The position numbers and the translations under genes are program-made. The notes under the pieces are model-generated. The model was given only the letters and a program-made list of their open reading frames with translations, was not told the DNA's origin and did not search any database. From NCBI RefSeq assembly GCF_000392615.1, contig NZ_KB933404.1:28217-92216 (forward strand): a stretch of DNA of 64,000 nucleotides, in the 5' to 3' direction. The stretch is from Lysinibacillus sphaericus OT4b.31 (GTDB taxonomy: Bacteria > Bacillota > Bacilli > Bacillales_A > Planococcaceae). Positions 52,045 to 61,320 of the stretch are shown in pieces. Each line of letters begins with the position of its first letter. The stretch's first letter is position 1.

Positions 52045-52794
52045 TCATTTGCTCGCTTGTTGTTTTAATAGATGTTTTATCAACTTTTCAACTGATCTTT
52101 GCTCACTACTTGATAGTACCCGACCAGGTTTTTCTTCTATATAATAAAGCAAACGCTTACTTCCGTTGTCTTTTGCCGAAAAAATGGGCGTCGAAGTATG
52201 GTTAGCGACTTCAATTCTCGCTGTATCATTCGCAAAATAGACCGTTCCTTGTATCCATAAATCCAAACCATGTTGACACAAATAACGATGCAAGCGATAT
52301 GTATGTGTGGCAACCTGCTTCACTGGGTTATACATAGTTTTTTTGTGCCCGTCACGCTTGAATTGCAGTAGTTCTCGCTCACTCGTATTCCCCTCAATTA
52401 TGCCAGAATGATTTTTCACCTCTACCACAAAAATACCAGTCGGCCCAACAATAATTGTGTCTAATTGGCTTGTCCGTCCATCAACTACAAGCTGAATATC
52501 TGGAAAAACCGAAAAAGTTGCAGGAAGATTTCCCATAATTTGTAACGCTTTATCTTCTCCAGCGAGACCAGCCGTCACCTTACCAAGCTGCTTGCTTAAA
52601 GAAAATTGCCTAGCCTTAAATAGTCCCGCAATTACCATAGCAACAAGTATTAGCAACACCTGTTGCCACTGCCAAACGATAAAAAAGACCACACATATAC
52701 CGACTATACATAACAGACGGTTGAAAATTTGTTTGTGCTTTAAATGCCGTATATCTCTTTCTAGTTGTCGCTCATGATGATAAATTTTAGCCAT
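52045..52794 (-). CDS. NERD-domain membrane protein
   Basis: A 249-residue protein: a basic N-terminal helix, two adjacent membrane segments (about 26-56) and a cytoplasmic NERD domain. The NERD core shows the endonuclease-like residues G-E-D (GLAGEDKALQIM), D (SQLDTIIVGPTGIFVVEVKN, D then E-x-K) and a Q (NPVKQVATH) in the right order. NERD proteins are related to restriction-type nucleases, but their substrate is unsettled. The start at 52794 follows GAAAGGGC; a TTG 39 bases earlier is unsupported. Confidence 0.78.
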   Translation of the reverse strand: MAKIYHHERQLERDIRHLKHKQIFNRLLCIVGICVVFFIVWQWQQVLLILVAMVIAGLFKARQFSLSKQLGKVTAGLAGEDKALQIMGNLPATFSVFPDIQLVVDGRTSQLDTIIVGPTGIFVVEVKNHSGIIEGNTSERELLQFKRDGHKKTMYNPVKQVATHTYRLHRYLCQHGLDLWIQGTVYFANDTARIEVANHTSTPIFSAKDNGSKRLLYYIEEKPGRVLSSSEQRSVEKLIKHLLKQQASK

Positions 52795-53030
52795 TTTTGC
52801 CCTTTCCACTCGAAACCGTCTGAACAAAGACAAACGTTAACTTACCGCTTTCTAATTTTAATTTTGTTACACTTCTTCCAGCTTTTTCAGGTAAAACGAA
52901 TGTCACGCGTTTCTGTGCCTTTTAGTAATTTTTTTGCATCTGTTGCGATGAGTCTCATATAAAGAAGTGAATCCTTACTCTATGACCGCATTGCCACTTG
53001 CCTTTAATCATTCACCGTTTGAGGATAACA

Positions 53031-53490
53031 ACACCACTGTTTTATCTAATACATAAGGCGGCATAAAAATTGCTAGAAGCCTCTTCGCAATTAAATGATA
53101 AATTTTCTGTTCAACAGGCGTAAGGTTTCAAGTTTAGGAATCATATGCGTCACCGTAATCGCATGGTGTTCCATCAATTTTTTATCATCGACGTAGTGCT
53201 TTGAGTGCATTACTTTTTGAATATGCCACGTTCTAGGCTTTCTACAAGTTGTGTATAGTTTGGAATTGATGAAAGTGCCTGCAAATGCTGATGTATACCT
53301 GCTGCAAAATTTGTCGGCAAGTGCTTTGACTCTGTCCGCGTATAGGTAATTAGCTTTTTTTCAAACTTTGTGCTATTTTTAATGTTTCAGATGATGTTAA
53401 ACCGTAAAATTTATTTGCCTCTTTTTGTAGCTCTAGCAGCGAATGTAAAGGAGGCGCAAAGATTGTCTTACGTTCCGTCTCAATTGCAGA
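53031..53490 (-). pseudogene. degenerate topoisomerase III fragment
   Basis: Minus-strand reading with several frame changes gives a run of TopB-like segments: APPLHSLLELQKEANKFYG, SSETLKIAQSL, KKLITYTRTESKHLP (the active-site tyrosine region), YVDDKKLMEHHAITVTHM and EQKIYHLIAKRLLAI. They align in order with residues of roughly 285-425 in the intact TopB of this window (for example YVNEKKVTDHHAIIIT). Neither the 5' nor the 3' part of the gene is present. It overlaps in content with the next fragment, so it is from a different topB copy. Confidence 0.75.
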
Positions 53491-53541
53491 ATGAATTCAA
53501 TTTATAATTTTTGCGGGAAGGAATTACATTCTTTTCCGATT

Positions 53542-54219
53542 TTATTTATTATTGAAATCAAATTCAATTTTGCCATCAACTAAATGTAAGGCTGCTCTGA
53601 ACTGTTTCCCACTCTTAGCTTTAAATCCTTTAATATCTGTAGTTTTACCGCTACTACATAAGTCTTTATTATTCTTTTCAGAGAGCTTCTTACCTAATAA
53701 CCTTTCAGGGAATGTTTGTTTACAACCATTTTTATAATCTGAACAACCATAAAAATTCTTACGTAAGCTTATTTTACCTACTTTACATGCTGGGCAAGTA
53801 ACAATATCTTTATTTGCTGGTTTTGTAAACTGCTCTGCTTCGATATTTAATGGACTTAACTTACAAAAGAGCTCTTTCCAGCCTTTCACAAACCCCGTTT
53901 TACCGACCGATTTAAACTCTAATTTTTTTACGTTTGTCAAAATCGTTTTTTCATCGTATTCAAAATCTTGATGAAACATCGCAAGTGTCGTATTTAAAAT
54001 TTCAAAATATATATTACGTTCATCCGCAGGCATTGATTGCAACGCTTTTTCTGTCGGGACCTTTTTCGTCGGAATAATGGTATAGTGCTCTCCTACATTA
54101 GATCCGTCTACATAGCGTTTATTTTGTCCTCTTAGAACTGGTTCAAATGACTGTCCAATTAGTTGTTGATATTTTTTTAACAAATCGTTTAAATAGGTAA
54201 ACTCATTATGAGTGATCAA
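53542..54219 (-). pseudogene. C-terminal topoisomerase III fragment
   Basis: A 225-codon open frame that corresponds only to the last third of a type IA topoisomerase: the RYVDGSNVGEHYTIIPTKK segment, then IYFEILNTTLAMF, and a C-terminal zinc ribbon (CPACKVGKISLRKNFYGC, with Cys at 53790 region) followed by a KDLCSSGKTTDIKGF module. The toprim domain and active-site tyrosine are missing and there is no ribosome binding site before the first codon (TTG), so it is a 5'-truncated remnant even though the frame is open. It is divergent to the intact topB gene. Confidence 0.7.
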
Positions 54220-54422
54220 TTGACAATCGGTACGTTATCTACATAAAAATGGACTTAATTATTTTGGACCTAATTAATATGTATGAAAGCCTAGATTATT
54301 AGTCAACATAACTAGATTTTCTATTAAAAGATGGACACAATATTAATATAACCGTAATACTGAAAATTCATTTATAATTATAATACAAGAAGTTGTAATT
54401 ATTATTAATAGGAGAAGAGTAT

Positions 54423-56597
54423 ATGAAAATAGTAATTGCAGAAAAACCAGACCAAGCTGCAAAATTAGCTGCCCCCTTTTCTTTTACAAAAAAATCTGGT
54501 TATTTTGAAGTTAAGCCAAACACATACTTTCCAGGTGGAGCACTTATCACATGGGCGATTGGACATCTATGTGAACTGAAAGCCCCTGAAGAATATAATC
54601 CTACATGGAAAAAATGGTCATTAGAAACATTGCCTATTATTCCAGATCGATTTGAATATAAAGTGACTAAGTCAAAGTATAAACAATTTAATGTGATTAA
54701 AAGTTTAGTAAAAAAACCAGACATTCAAGAAATCATTATTGGTGGTGATGCTGGGCGTGAAGGTGAATTGATTATCCGCACCATTATAAGAGTATGCGGT
54801 GTTAATAAACCGATGAAACGTCTATGGATATCATCTTTAACAGAAAACGCTGTAAAAAATGGGTTTGCAAATTTACTACCAGAAGAGAAAACACGCGATA
54901 TTTATTTTGAAGCACTAAGTCGTTCCTGTGCAGACTGGCTAATTGGCATCAACACATCCAGATTATACACGGTACTCCTCAAACGAAATGGCGTGAAAGA
55001 TGTATTTTCAATTGGTCGTGTACAAACACCTACACTTGCACTAATAGTAAAGAGAGAACATGAAATTGCGAATTTTAAATCAGAACTATTTTGGGAAGTG
55101 GAAACGGAGTTTAATTTTGATGGAAAAATGTTAAAAGCAAAATGGTATAAAGATAACATTTCAAGAGTTCAAGAGGAACGACAAGCAATTGCTATTGCTA
55201 ATTTCTGTCTCAATAAAAATGTAGAAATTAATAGGATTAAAAGAGAAACAAAGGAATACTCTCCTCCATTGTTATTTAACTTATCTGCATTACAAGCTAC
55301 AGCAAACAAGGCCTATAATTTCTCACCACAAAATACACTGGATATTTTGCAAAAGCTTTATTTAAAGGGCGTAGTTTCCTATCCAAGATCTGATTCACAA
55401 TTTTTAACGAATGAAGAAGCAAAAACACTACCAAAGATACTAGAGCATTTAAGTAAAATTGATAAATATAAAGGACTTCTTCCGCCACCGACAAGTTCAA
55501 TTATGAATAATAAAAGATATGTGAATGAAAAAAAAGTAACCGATCACCATGCAATTATTATTACAGAGCAAATACCAGGCGTAGCGACGCTAAGTACAGA
55601 AGAAGAAAAGATTTATGATTTAGTTGCAAGACAAGTCATTGCAGCACATTACAACAATGCCATATTTTCTTACACAACGATTCATTCACTTGTTGATAAA
55701 CGTGCAGAATTTATCTCTAAGGGCAAAGTGCTAATGGAAGAAGGTTGGCGTAAGGTTATTTATCATTCTAAAGATAACTCACCTACAGACAAAGATGAAC
55801 TGCTCCCCCCATTACATGAAAATGAGCAAGGTATCGTTGCGAAAGCTAACGTAAAAAAAGGTGAAACCCAACCACCAAATCGTTATTCTGAAGGTAATTT
55901 GATTACCGTAATGAAAACAGCTGGTAAACATTTAGAAGATGCAGAATTAGAAAAGGTCTTATCGAAAACGGAAGGATTAGGTACTGAAGCTACACGCGCT
56001 GGAATTATTGGTACATTAAAAGATCGAAACTACATCGAAGTTAAGAAAAACCAAGTCTTTGCAACGGCTAAAGGTATGTTACTAATTGAGGCACTAGGTG
56101 AAAGTATCTTAACTTCCCCTTCTATGACAGCCAAATGGGAGCAACGACTTTCTGAAATAGGTGAAGGCAACGCTTCTCCTAAAGTATTTATGGAACAAGT
56201 AAAAAAGCTTGCTGACAAATTGATTTCAGATGCTAACAAGCGTGAAAAGGAATGGGCATTTAATCAAAATGCAGTCGATAAAATCACTGCAAATAATCCG
56301 TACAATAAAAGATATAATAAAGAAAAAACAGTTGTTGGGAATTGTATCCTTTGCGAGGGGTCAATCATAGATCATGGCACTTTTTACGGATGTTCAAATT
56401 ATAAAACAGCTAATTGTAAATTCTCGGTTTCAAAGAAACTTTTAAGAAAAACTATTTCACAATCGAATATGAAAAAACTTTTGGCAACTGGTGAAACAGA
56501 CTTGATAAAAGGATTTAAAAAAGGAGAGAAAACTTTTAATGCCCACCTTATTTGGGATAAAAAAGAACGTAAAATTAATTTTAAATTTCCACAATAA
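54423..56597 (+). CDS. topB: DNA topoisomerase III
   Basis: A 724-residue type IA topoisomerase. The toprim domain opens the protein (KIVIAEKPDQAAKLA with the catalytic Glu, then the acidic GGDAGREGELI near 105), the active-site Tyr is in VVSYPRSDSQFL (about 320), and a C-terminal zinc-ribbon-like module (CILCEGSIIDHGTFYGC) precedes a basic KGFKKGEKTFNAHL repeat. All expected catalytic residues are present. It cuts and passes single strands, with a role in decatenation and recombination. ATAGGAGAAG precedes the ATG. Plasmid- and ICE-borne TopB proteins are of this kind, and two topB remnants lie beside it. Confidence 0.9.
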   Translation: MKIVIAEKPDQAAKLAAPFSFTKKSGYFEVKPNTYFPGGALITWAIGHLCELKAPEEYNPTWKKWSLETLPIIPDRFEYKVTKSKYKQFNVIKSLVKKPDIQEIIIGGDAGREGELIIRTIIRVCGVNKPMKRLWISSLTENAVKNGFANLLPEEKTRDIYFEALSRSCADWLIGINTSRLYTVLLKRNGVKDVFSIGRVQTPTLALIVKREHEIANFKSELFWEVETEFNFDGKMLKAKWYKDNISRVQEERQAIAIANFCLNKNVEINRIKRETKEYSPPLLFNLSALQATANKAYNFSPQNTLDILQKLYLKGVVSYPRSDSQFLTNEEAKTLPKILEHLSKIDKYKGLLPPPTSSIMNNKRYVNEKKVTDHHAIIITEQIPGVATLSTEEEKIYDLVARQVIAAHYNNAIFSYTTIHSLVDKRAEFISKGKVLMEEGWRKVIYHSKDNSPTDKDELLPPLHENEQGIVAKANVKKGETQPPNRYSEGNLITVMKTAGKHLEDAELEKVLSKTEGLGTEATRAGIIGTLKDRNYIEVKKNQVFATAKGMLLIEALGESILTSPSMTAKWEQRLSEIGEGNASPKVFMEQVKKLADKLISDANKREKEWAFNQNAVDKITANNPYNKRYNKEKTVVGNCILCEGSIIDHGTFYGCSNYKTANCKFSVSKKLLRKTISQSNMKKLLATGETDLIKGFKKGEKTFNAHLIWDKKERKINFKFPQ

Positions 56598-56682
56598 CTT
56601 ACAATTCTACTTTCAACATATCGATGAAAGTCTGTAGCTTATATTAAGAATTTAATAATAGCCTTGATAAACAAGCAAAAAG

Positions 56683-56733
56683 AAAGAGCGTGTTTTTAAA
56701 AAATTTAATCAAAACTTGCTCTTTATATATTTT
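56683..56733 (+). terminator. terminator of topB
   Basis: AAAGAGC (56683-56689) pairs with GCTCTTT (56718-56724), with GTTTT/AAAAC inside, followed by an AT run ending TTTTATT. The U run is imperfect. Confidence 0.5.
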
Positions 56734-56751
56734 ATTGAATCATTCTTCTAT

Positions 56752-56887
56752 AAAAAAGATTGATCATTTCTATGATATTTCCTCCATTAAAGTGCCCTTT
56801 AATGGAGAAACATTCCAGAAATTATATTAAGCATGCTCTTTTAATATAGCTGTTTTCTTCCACAATCGCGCCCGATTGTGGAAGAAA
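56752..56887. repeat. hairpin element with nearby GATTGATCA motif
   Basis: A perfect 15-bp inverted repeat with a four-base loop (TTTCTTCCACAATCG at 56854-56868, complement at 56873-56887). About 100 bases before it is AAAAAAGATTGATCA (56752-56766), a motif found again at 58742-58756 and in variant form at 58675-58690 and 58795-58809. A shorter hairpin with the same CAATCG-loop-CGATTG core is at 58831-58846. Confidence 0.6.
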
Positions 56888-56963
56888 CATATTTTCAAGT
56901 TATTTATGATGCGGTTCACCGTCCCCCTACTCATAAGTCAGTTTCATTGGTATCCACTCTAAT

Positions 56964-57935
56964 TTAATATTGGTCTGTTGATGCTCCTAATGTAGCACCG
57001 CGAATCATAGATTCATCACTAAACTTTATTAAATCACTTGGTTTTCCTGTAACCACTACACCAATAATTTTAAGGTTCTGAGGTTCTAGTTTCATTTTGC
57101 CCTGATTAGTTATGTTATTAATAATTTTCTCTGCATCGTCTTGATAATTACCACCATCCTCCTTTACCTTCTCTAAGATTGATATAAAGTTAGAGGCAGA
57201 ATAGGCTTCTGCACTTCGGTTATACGGAAAGCCATATACTTCAAATCCATCGATCGTATCGTCAGGGAAATTCTTATCTTTGTTAAATTTATTATCATTT
57301 TCTATATCATCTTTACTAAACGTATCTACCCAATACCATGCTAATTGTTCTTTAAATACCTCATTTACTTCCTCAATGGAGTATCCATCATCAAATGAAA
57401 AAGCCATTTCTACAACTGTGTTATCATCAATCGCATTAAGTAACGTTCTATCATCAAATATTTGCTTATAATTTACTTGTGGATGAAAAAATTCAACGAC
57501 TCTTTCTCCTTCATAATACAAAGGAATTCGCTCATCATCTGAGTAGCCTAAGCCAGAAGGACCATTATTTGAAATAAGTCGAGATGCTCCCAAAATAGTA
57601 AAAACTTTTTCCTGTTCCCCCCACGGAATTGGTACGCCTCCAACGACTTTTACTAATGTCATTTTTGCTGTTGCAGAAGTTAGAAAATAATTAAATATGG
57701 TACCTCGCTCTTCAATGTTGGCGCCCATAATATCGTTCCAAGTCGAATCCAAGTCTGTTTCCTTTTCCATTTTTATTTTCATCATTGTATTCCCAATAAA
57801 ATAGAGTCCAAATAAAACGATGAGACTAATAACAAATGAAATGAGCACCATTTTTACAATTGAACGTTTCCTTGCTTTTTTTACTAATTTCTCAAACTCA
57901 AAATCTTTTGGAAAAAACTCATTTTCCTTGTTCAT
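56964..57935 (-). CDS. anti-sigma factor, sigma-regulator family
   Basis: A 323-residue single-pass membrane protein: a cytoplasmic N-terminus (FFPKDFEFEKLVKKARKR), a membrane helix at about 30-52, and a large extracellular part. The N- and C-terminal patterns (TLVKVVGGVPIPWGEQEKV; GFPYNRSAEAYSASNFISIL; ENIKIIGVVVTG-like KIIGVVVTGKPSDL) fit the paired Sigma_reg_N and Sigma_reg_C domains. It should bind the co-encoded ECF sigma factor. The start at 57935 has GGAGGT seven bases before; it overlaps the sigma gene by 17 bases. Confidence 0.75.
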   Translation of the reverse strand: MNKENEFFPKDFEFEKLVKKARKRSIVKMVLISFVISLIVLFGLYFIGNTMMKIKMEKETDLDSTWNDIMGANIEERGTIFNYFLTSATAKMTLVKVVGGVPIPWGEQEKVFTILGASRLISNNGPSGLGYSDDERIPLYYEGERVVEFFHPQVNYKQIFDDRTLLNAIDDNTVVEMAFSFDDGYSIEEVNEVFKEQLAWYWVDTFSKDDIENDNKFNKDKNFPDDTIDGFEVYGFPYNRSAEAYSASNFISILEKVKEDGGNYQDDAEKIINNITNQGKMKLEPQNLKIIGVVVTGKPSDLIKFSDESMIRGATLGASTDQY

Positions 57936-58431
57936 TTTCATACCTCCTATATTGTTCGATAAACTCTTTTCTTGCCCTATGGAGAGTAGTCTTAACAGAT
58001 CCTTCTTTCATGCTATACAGCTCTGCTATCTCATTTATTTTTAATCCTGTACTATATTTCAGAAGAAGCAATTGCCTGTATTTCGGATTTAATTTAGTTA
58101 AGATTTCCTGTACATCTCTTTCTAGTTCACTTTGCATGACGACTTTTTCAGGTGTTTCTTCCTCAAATATTTCCTGTACGTTGAATTTCAATAATATATC
58201 TCTTCGTCTAGATTTCTTACGGGACAAATCATAATATTGATTTACTGCTACTCTAAATAGCCAACTTTGTATATTATCAATCTGGACTGAGTCTATGTAT
58301 TGTAAAAACTTATACGCAGTATCTTGGATAATATCTTCTGCATCCTCCTTTGAAGCACCCATTTTTATTAGGCAAGAGTAAACAAATTTTAGTATCTCAT
58401 TTAATTTTTTCCCCATCATGGAATCATTCAT
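57919..58431 (-). CDS. ECF sigma factor
   Basis: A 170-residue ECF sigma factor: region 2 at about residues 12-80 (KFVYSCLIKMGASKEDAED, IIQDTAYKFLQYID, IQSWLFRVAVNQYYDL) and region 4 at 110-165 (PKYRQLLLLKYSTGLKINEI, AELYSMKEGSVKTTLHRARK). The start at 58431 was chosen over an upstream codon because GGGAGGTTTGAA precedes it. It overlaps its anti-sigma gene. The promoter upstream has a -35 similar to that of the sigma gene at 27.7 kb. Confidence 0.85.
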   Translation of the reverse strand: MNDSMMGKKLNEILKFVYSCLIKMGASKEDAEDIIQDTAYKFLQYIDSVQIDNIQSWLFRVAVNQYYDLSRKKSRRRDILLKFNVQEIFEEETPEKVVMQSELERDVQEILTKLNPKYRQLLLLKYSTGLKINEIAELYSMKEGSVKTTLHRARKEFIEQYRRYENEQGK

Positions 58432-58449
58432 TTCAAACCTCCCACCTTT

Positions 58450-58474
58450 AAAACGTTTCAATACTAAAAAGGTT
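58450..58474 (-). promoter_or_regulatory. probable autoregulatory ECF promoter
   Basis: Minus strand: TTAACCTTTTT (its AACCTTTT core at 58467-58474) is an ECF -35 type, followed after 11 bases by CGTTTTAAAG, a -10 candidate. It lies directly before the sigma gene's ribosome binding site. Confidence 0.45.
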
Positions 58475-58540
58475 AACAAAAAAATATAAATTTAAGTTAC
58501 TTATTTCTCTTTAACGTATATTTCTTTAGTTGAGAAATAA

Positions 58541-58578
58541 AAAAAGAACTTGGCAAGAAAGTTTTCGCTTCTCGCCAA
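58541..58578 (-). terminator. terminator of the broken secreted-protein gene
   Basis: A 10-bp stem with one mismatch (TTGGCAAGAA at 58550-58559 with 58569-58578), then UUCUUUUUUU on the minus strand. Confidence 0.65.
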
Positions 58579-58916
58579 ATTCATTTAAAAATATAAATTA
58601 GAAAATATATTGATTACATTTAATCAATCTTCGACAGCCAATGGCTATTTATAGTAGATCAACCTGTTGCTTTGAAATAAAGTTTGATCAAAAAAATCTC
58701 ACAAACCAGCATTTTACAATAAATATAAAGTATCCAGTTTTAAAAAAGATTGATCAAAATGGATTCTTTATCAGCAGATATTAGTTTCGTTTTTAAAAAA
58801 GTTTGATTATTTCGTAATGGTGTTGCTCACCAATCGCTCCCGATTGTTGAAGATCCTTTATGATGTCTAATTGAAGAAAAACACCCATTAAACATGATTA
58901 CAATACTTCATAAACT
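58579..58916. other. intergenic with repeated GATTGATCA-like motifs
   Basis: About 340 bases. It holds three copies of the AAAAAAGWTTGATYA motif (58675-58690, 58742-58756, 58795-58809) and a hairpin core (58831-58846). No coding frame was seen. Confidence 0.4.
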
Positions 58917-59588
58917 TTATTTGTAGGGGTGGAAATCCACGAATTTTGCTTGATACATTCTGTCACGATATTCATAAATAATAATAACTTCACCAATAGA
59001 GTATGATGGAGAAACTTGTGCAGCTAACCTTGCGATTAAGTTATTGTTTTCTACTTCATACTCAATAATGCCTCCAAAAAATATATCCTTAAATACATTC
59101 TCTGGCTTGATACCTAATGTTCTTAAATCCACAATATAATGCTTGTCTCCAATACTTAATTTCACTTCAGTTGGTGTTAAACTAGTTTTCGCATTTTTCA
59201 ATACTACTGCAAGGGGATTATCAACAATCACCTCGCCAAATCGATTATCACCAATTTCAAAAACATAAATTTCTTCTAATAAAACACCAGTATCATATCC
59301 TTGGTTCAAAATTATGATTAATTCTTTCCATCTCTGTTTATGTCCTCATATATAATTTTAGGGGCATAAGTAGGGTTATTAGCAACGTTTAACCAAAAAG
59401 GTCTTGAGGCAATCCTTCCCTTAAAGTCAATTTTGAAGTCATAATAAATCATCGATTTTCTTGGCATATAAAGTTATATCATCCTTACTTGACGTTGCAA
59501 CTTTATCATATCCTTTAATTGTGGCCCATGCTTTATTAGGGGCAATTACAAGAAATAATGCCAGTATAAATATAACGTATCTTTTCAT
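58917..59588 (-). pseudogene. secreted protein gene with two frameshifts
   Basis: Reading from an ATG at 59588 (GAGGTG upstream) the minus strand gives a signal peptide (MKRYVIFILALFLVIAP ending KAWA), then after a shift near 59448 a segment IYYDFKIDFKGRIASRPFW to YEDINRDGK, then after a second shift near 59323 ELIIILNQGYDTGVLLEEIY and the 130-residue open frame to the end. The pieces join into one exported protein of about 220 residues, with an FG-GAP-like DINRDGK-ELIIILN turn. Two indels mean the gene is dead, although the last part remains open. Function unknown. Confidence 0.7.
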
Positions 59589-60244
59589 TAGTTCAACACC
59601 TCATTGATAGTGTTCCCTAGATGTTTTCTTATTCAACAATCTGGCTCGATTCTTGAATTGCAATAGTTAACAATTAATATTCGATGATTAATTTTATTAT
59701 AGGGGGATAGTGCCAGTATGATCACCATTACGCAGAGATTCCCTAAGCTATCGCGAAAAACTAAAATGCATGAAATTAACCAAACAACCACTTAATCAAT
59801 ATATAGTTCTGCAATAGTAAACAAACACAATATATAGATAAAATTAGAAATATCTATTTTGAATATATGCATCAAAACAGGTACTTTGTTTTTTAATAAC
59901 TTAAATATAATTTATTCGAAAACTACATTATTGCTTCATCATAAAAGCAATTATAATAGCAAAATGTTTTTTAAACAATTTAAAAAACATAACCAAAGCT
60001 TCTCATCAATTTTTTATATTGTTTCCTTTTAAATTCCATTTTATATAGTAACACCTTCTTGCACTAAACTGCCTCCTTTAGCTGCATAACAAAAAAGAAG
60101 CATTTCAGCATCTTTTAATTGAAACACCGATTAGTGGAAGAATAAAGTTTGATTTCAACTTTATATCATCTTCACTTCATCTTTACATGCTGCTTTTATA
60201 TTAGTACTTGTAACACCCAATAAAACAATGAAAAGAGGTTTTAA
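59589..60244. other. long AT-rich intergenic region
   Basis: About 650 bases, strongly AT-rich, without a supported coding frame. Its right end contains the direct repeat TCTTCAC/TCTTTAC (60169-60186) upstream of the secreted-protein gene. A short segment near 59740-59790 has a more balanced composition and could be gene debris, but I could not read a protein from it. Confidence 0.35.
60169..60187 (+). promoter_or_regulatory. 11-bp-spaced direct repeat, site A
   Basis: TCTTCAC (60169-60175) and TCTTTAC (60180-60186) form a direct repeat with an 11-bp period, the geometry of OmpR/PhoP-family response-regulator sites. It lies about 60 bases before a secreted-protein gene. Sites B and C are similar. 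Confidence 0.45.
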
Positions 60245-60760
60245 ATGTTAAATCCTAAGACAAAATTATTCACTGCACTTGGAATTTCAACAGCATTATT
60301 AGTAGGAGCTGGCAGTGCCTATGCTACTCAAAAAAAAGAAATAAATGAGTCGGTAGAAACTGTAAATTCTATTAAAGCACCAACCCCTGAAGAAATTCAA
60401 ACAGTATTAGAAGGTAAACCTACACCTTCAAATATTAAAGTCGAAGGTTTATTTTCTTTAAATGGTAAACCTGATTATACTGCAGACTTTTATTTGAACG
60501 ATGAAATTTTATTGTCTTTATTAAAAATAAACGCACAAGAATTAAAACAAGAATTGGCAACAGGAAAATCTGTAGTGGAGATTGCAGCTTCTAAAAACGT
60601 TACTAAACAACAAGTAATTAATGTCATTACAAAAACACAGACTGATGTACAACTTCAGGGTGAAAATAATGGCGATAGTAAACTATACGCGCAAATGTTA
60701 AAAAATATTGAACCAATAGTAATACAAGTCATCGAGCATAAAACTGAAACTCTATGGTAG
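60245..60760 (+). CDS. secreted protein of unknown function
   Basis: A 171-residue exported protein: a signal peptide of about 28 residues ending SAYA-T, a low-complexity proline/acidic linker (SIKAPTPEEIQTVLEGKPTP), and a helical C-terminal part (LKINAQELKQELATGKSVVE then IAASKNVTKQQVINVITK) of the type that recurs in wall-associated proteins of Bacillales. It has no anchoring signal. AAGAGGTTTTAA precedes the ATG. It has a 3' terminator of its own and an upstream response-regulator-like repeat. Confidence 0.65.
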   Translation: MLNPKTKLFTALGISTALLVGAGSAYATQKKEINESVETVNSIKAPTPEEIQTVLEGKPTPSNIKVEGLFSLNGKPDYTADFYLNDEILLSLLKINAQELKQELATGKSVVEIAASKNVTKQQVINVITKTQTDVQLQGENNGDSKLYAQMLKNIEPIVIQVIEHKTETLW

Positions 60761-60860
60761 AAATAAATTAACCAATCAGTAATAAAACGATGGTTCTTTC
60801 CTTTTCCTCTTATAATTTTATGATTTCTTATTGAACTAACCTGCGCGGTTCGTATTATAA

Positions 60861-60893
60861 GGTCAGCCAGATATTTCTGGTTGACCATTTTTT
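60861..60893 (+). terminator. terminator of the secreted-protein gene
   Basis: GGTCAGCCAG (60861-60870) pairs over at least 10 positions, G-U included, with the arm ending TTGACC (60886); six T follow. Confidence 0.75.
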
Positions 60894-61071
60894 ATATGGT
60901 TTTATTATAACTGAACGGTTTAGTCGACAGGGTCAAGCCCCACGAGCAGGTACGTTCTACCCTGAGCCTTCTTTCTATTTTTTCTATAGTTTATGGGTAC
61001 TATAATGCTATTTTTTTCTATCCCCTCCTTTTCAAAGCTTCTTTGTACTGTTTAAAGATTAATAGAGGTAA

Positions 61072-61089
61072 ATAAAGATTTGGTGAAGA
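61072..61089 (-). promoter_or_regulatory. 11-bp-spaced direct repeat, site B
   Basis: Minus strand: TCTTCAC (61089-61083), CAAA, TCTTTAT (61078-61072), the same 11-bp geometry as sites A and C. No intact gene follows it. Confidence 0.45.
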
Positions 61090-61161
61090 TAATATCAATA
61101 ACATTTAAAGAATAATAAAATGAGGCTATCCCTTTGAAATGTGTGTATATTCTATAACCTG

Positions 61162-61220
61162 ACATAAAAAATCCGTTAGTCCCATACCCGCGGTATCACG
61201 GCTATTAGACTAACGGATTT
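61162..61220 (-). terminator. terminator of the acyltransferase operon
   Basis: A 13-bp perfect stem (AAATCCGTTAGTC at 61169-61181 with 61208-61220) with a long loop that itself contains a CCGCGG palindrome, then UUUUUUAUG on the minus strand. Confidence 0.8.
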
Positions 61221-61320
61221 CAACAATAATTAGGAATTCTTTTAGCGATTAATTGATCAAAAATAAATCTGGGTGTCCATTGACATGGTTCATTTTGGAC
61301 AGATGACTAGCACGTGTGTT

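Larger units (their letters stand above)
60894..61320. other. intergenic with an orphan promoter copy
   Basis: The direct repeat B (61072-61089, minus strand) and the following 40 bases resemble the promoter region of the SGNH gene (site C), and an AAAGGAGGGG-like ribosome binding site follows about 65 bases later near 61023-61031, but no start codon or reading frame comes after it. It looks like the front end of a deleted paralogue. Confidence 0.45.

Noticed and set aside
57860..58234. Plus-strand frames opposite the ECF sigma gene
   Set aside because: Serine/leucine-rich shadows of a gene with clear sigma regions 2 and 4.
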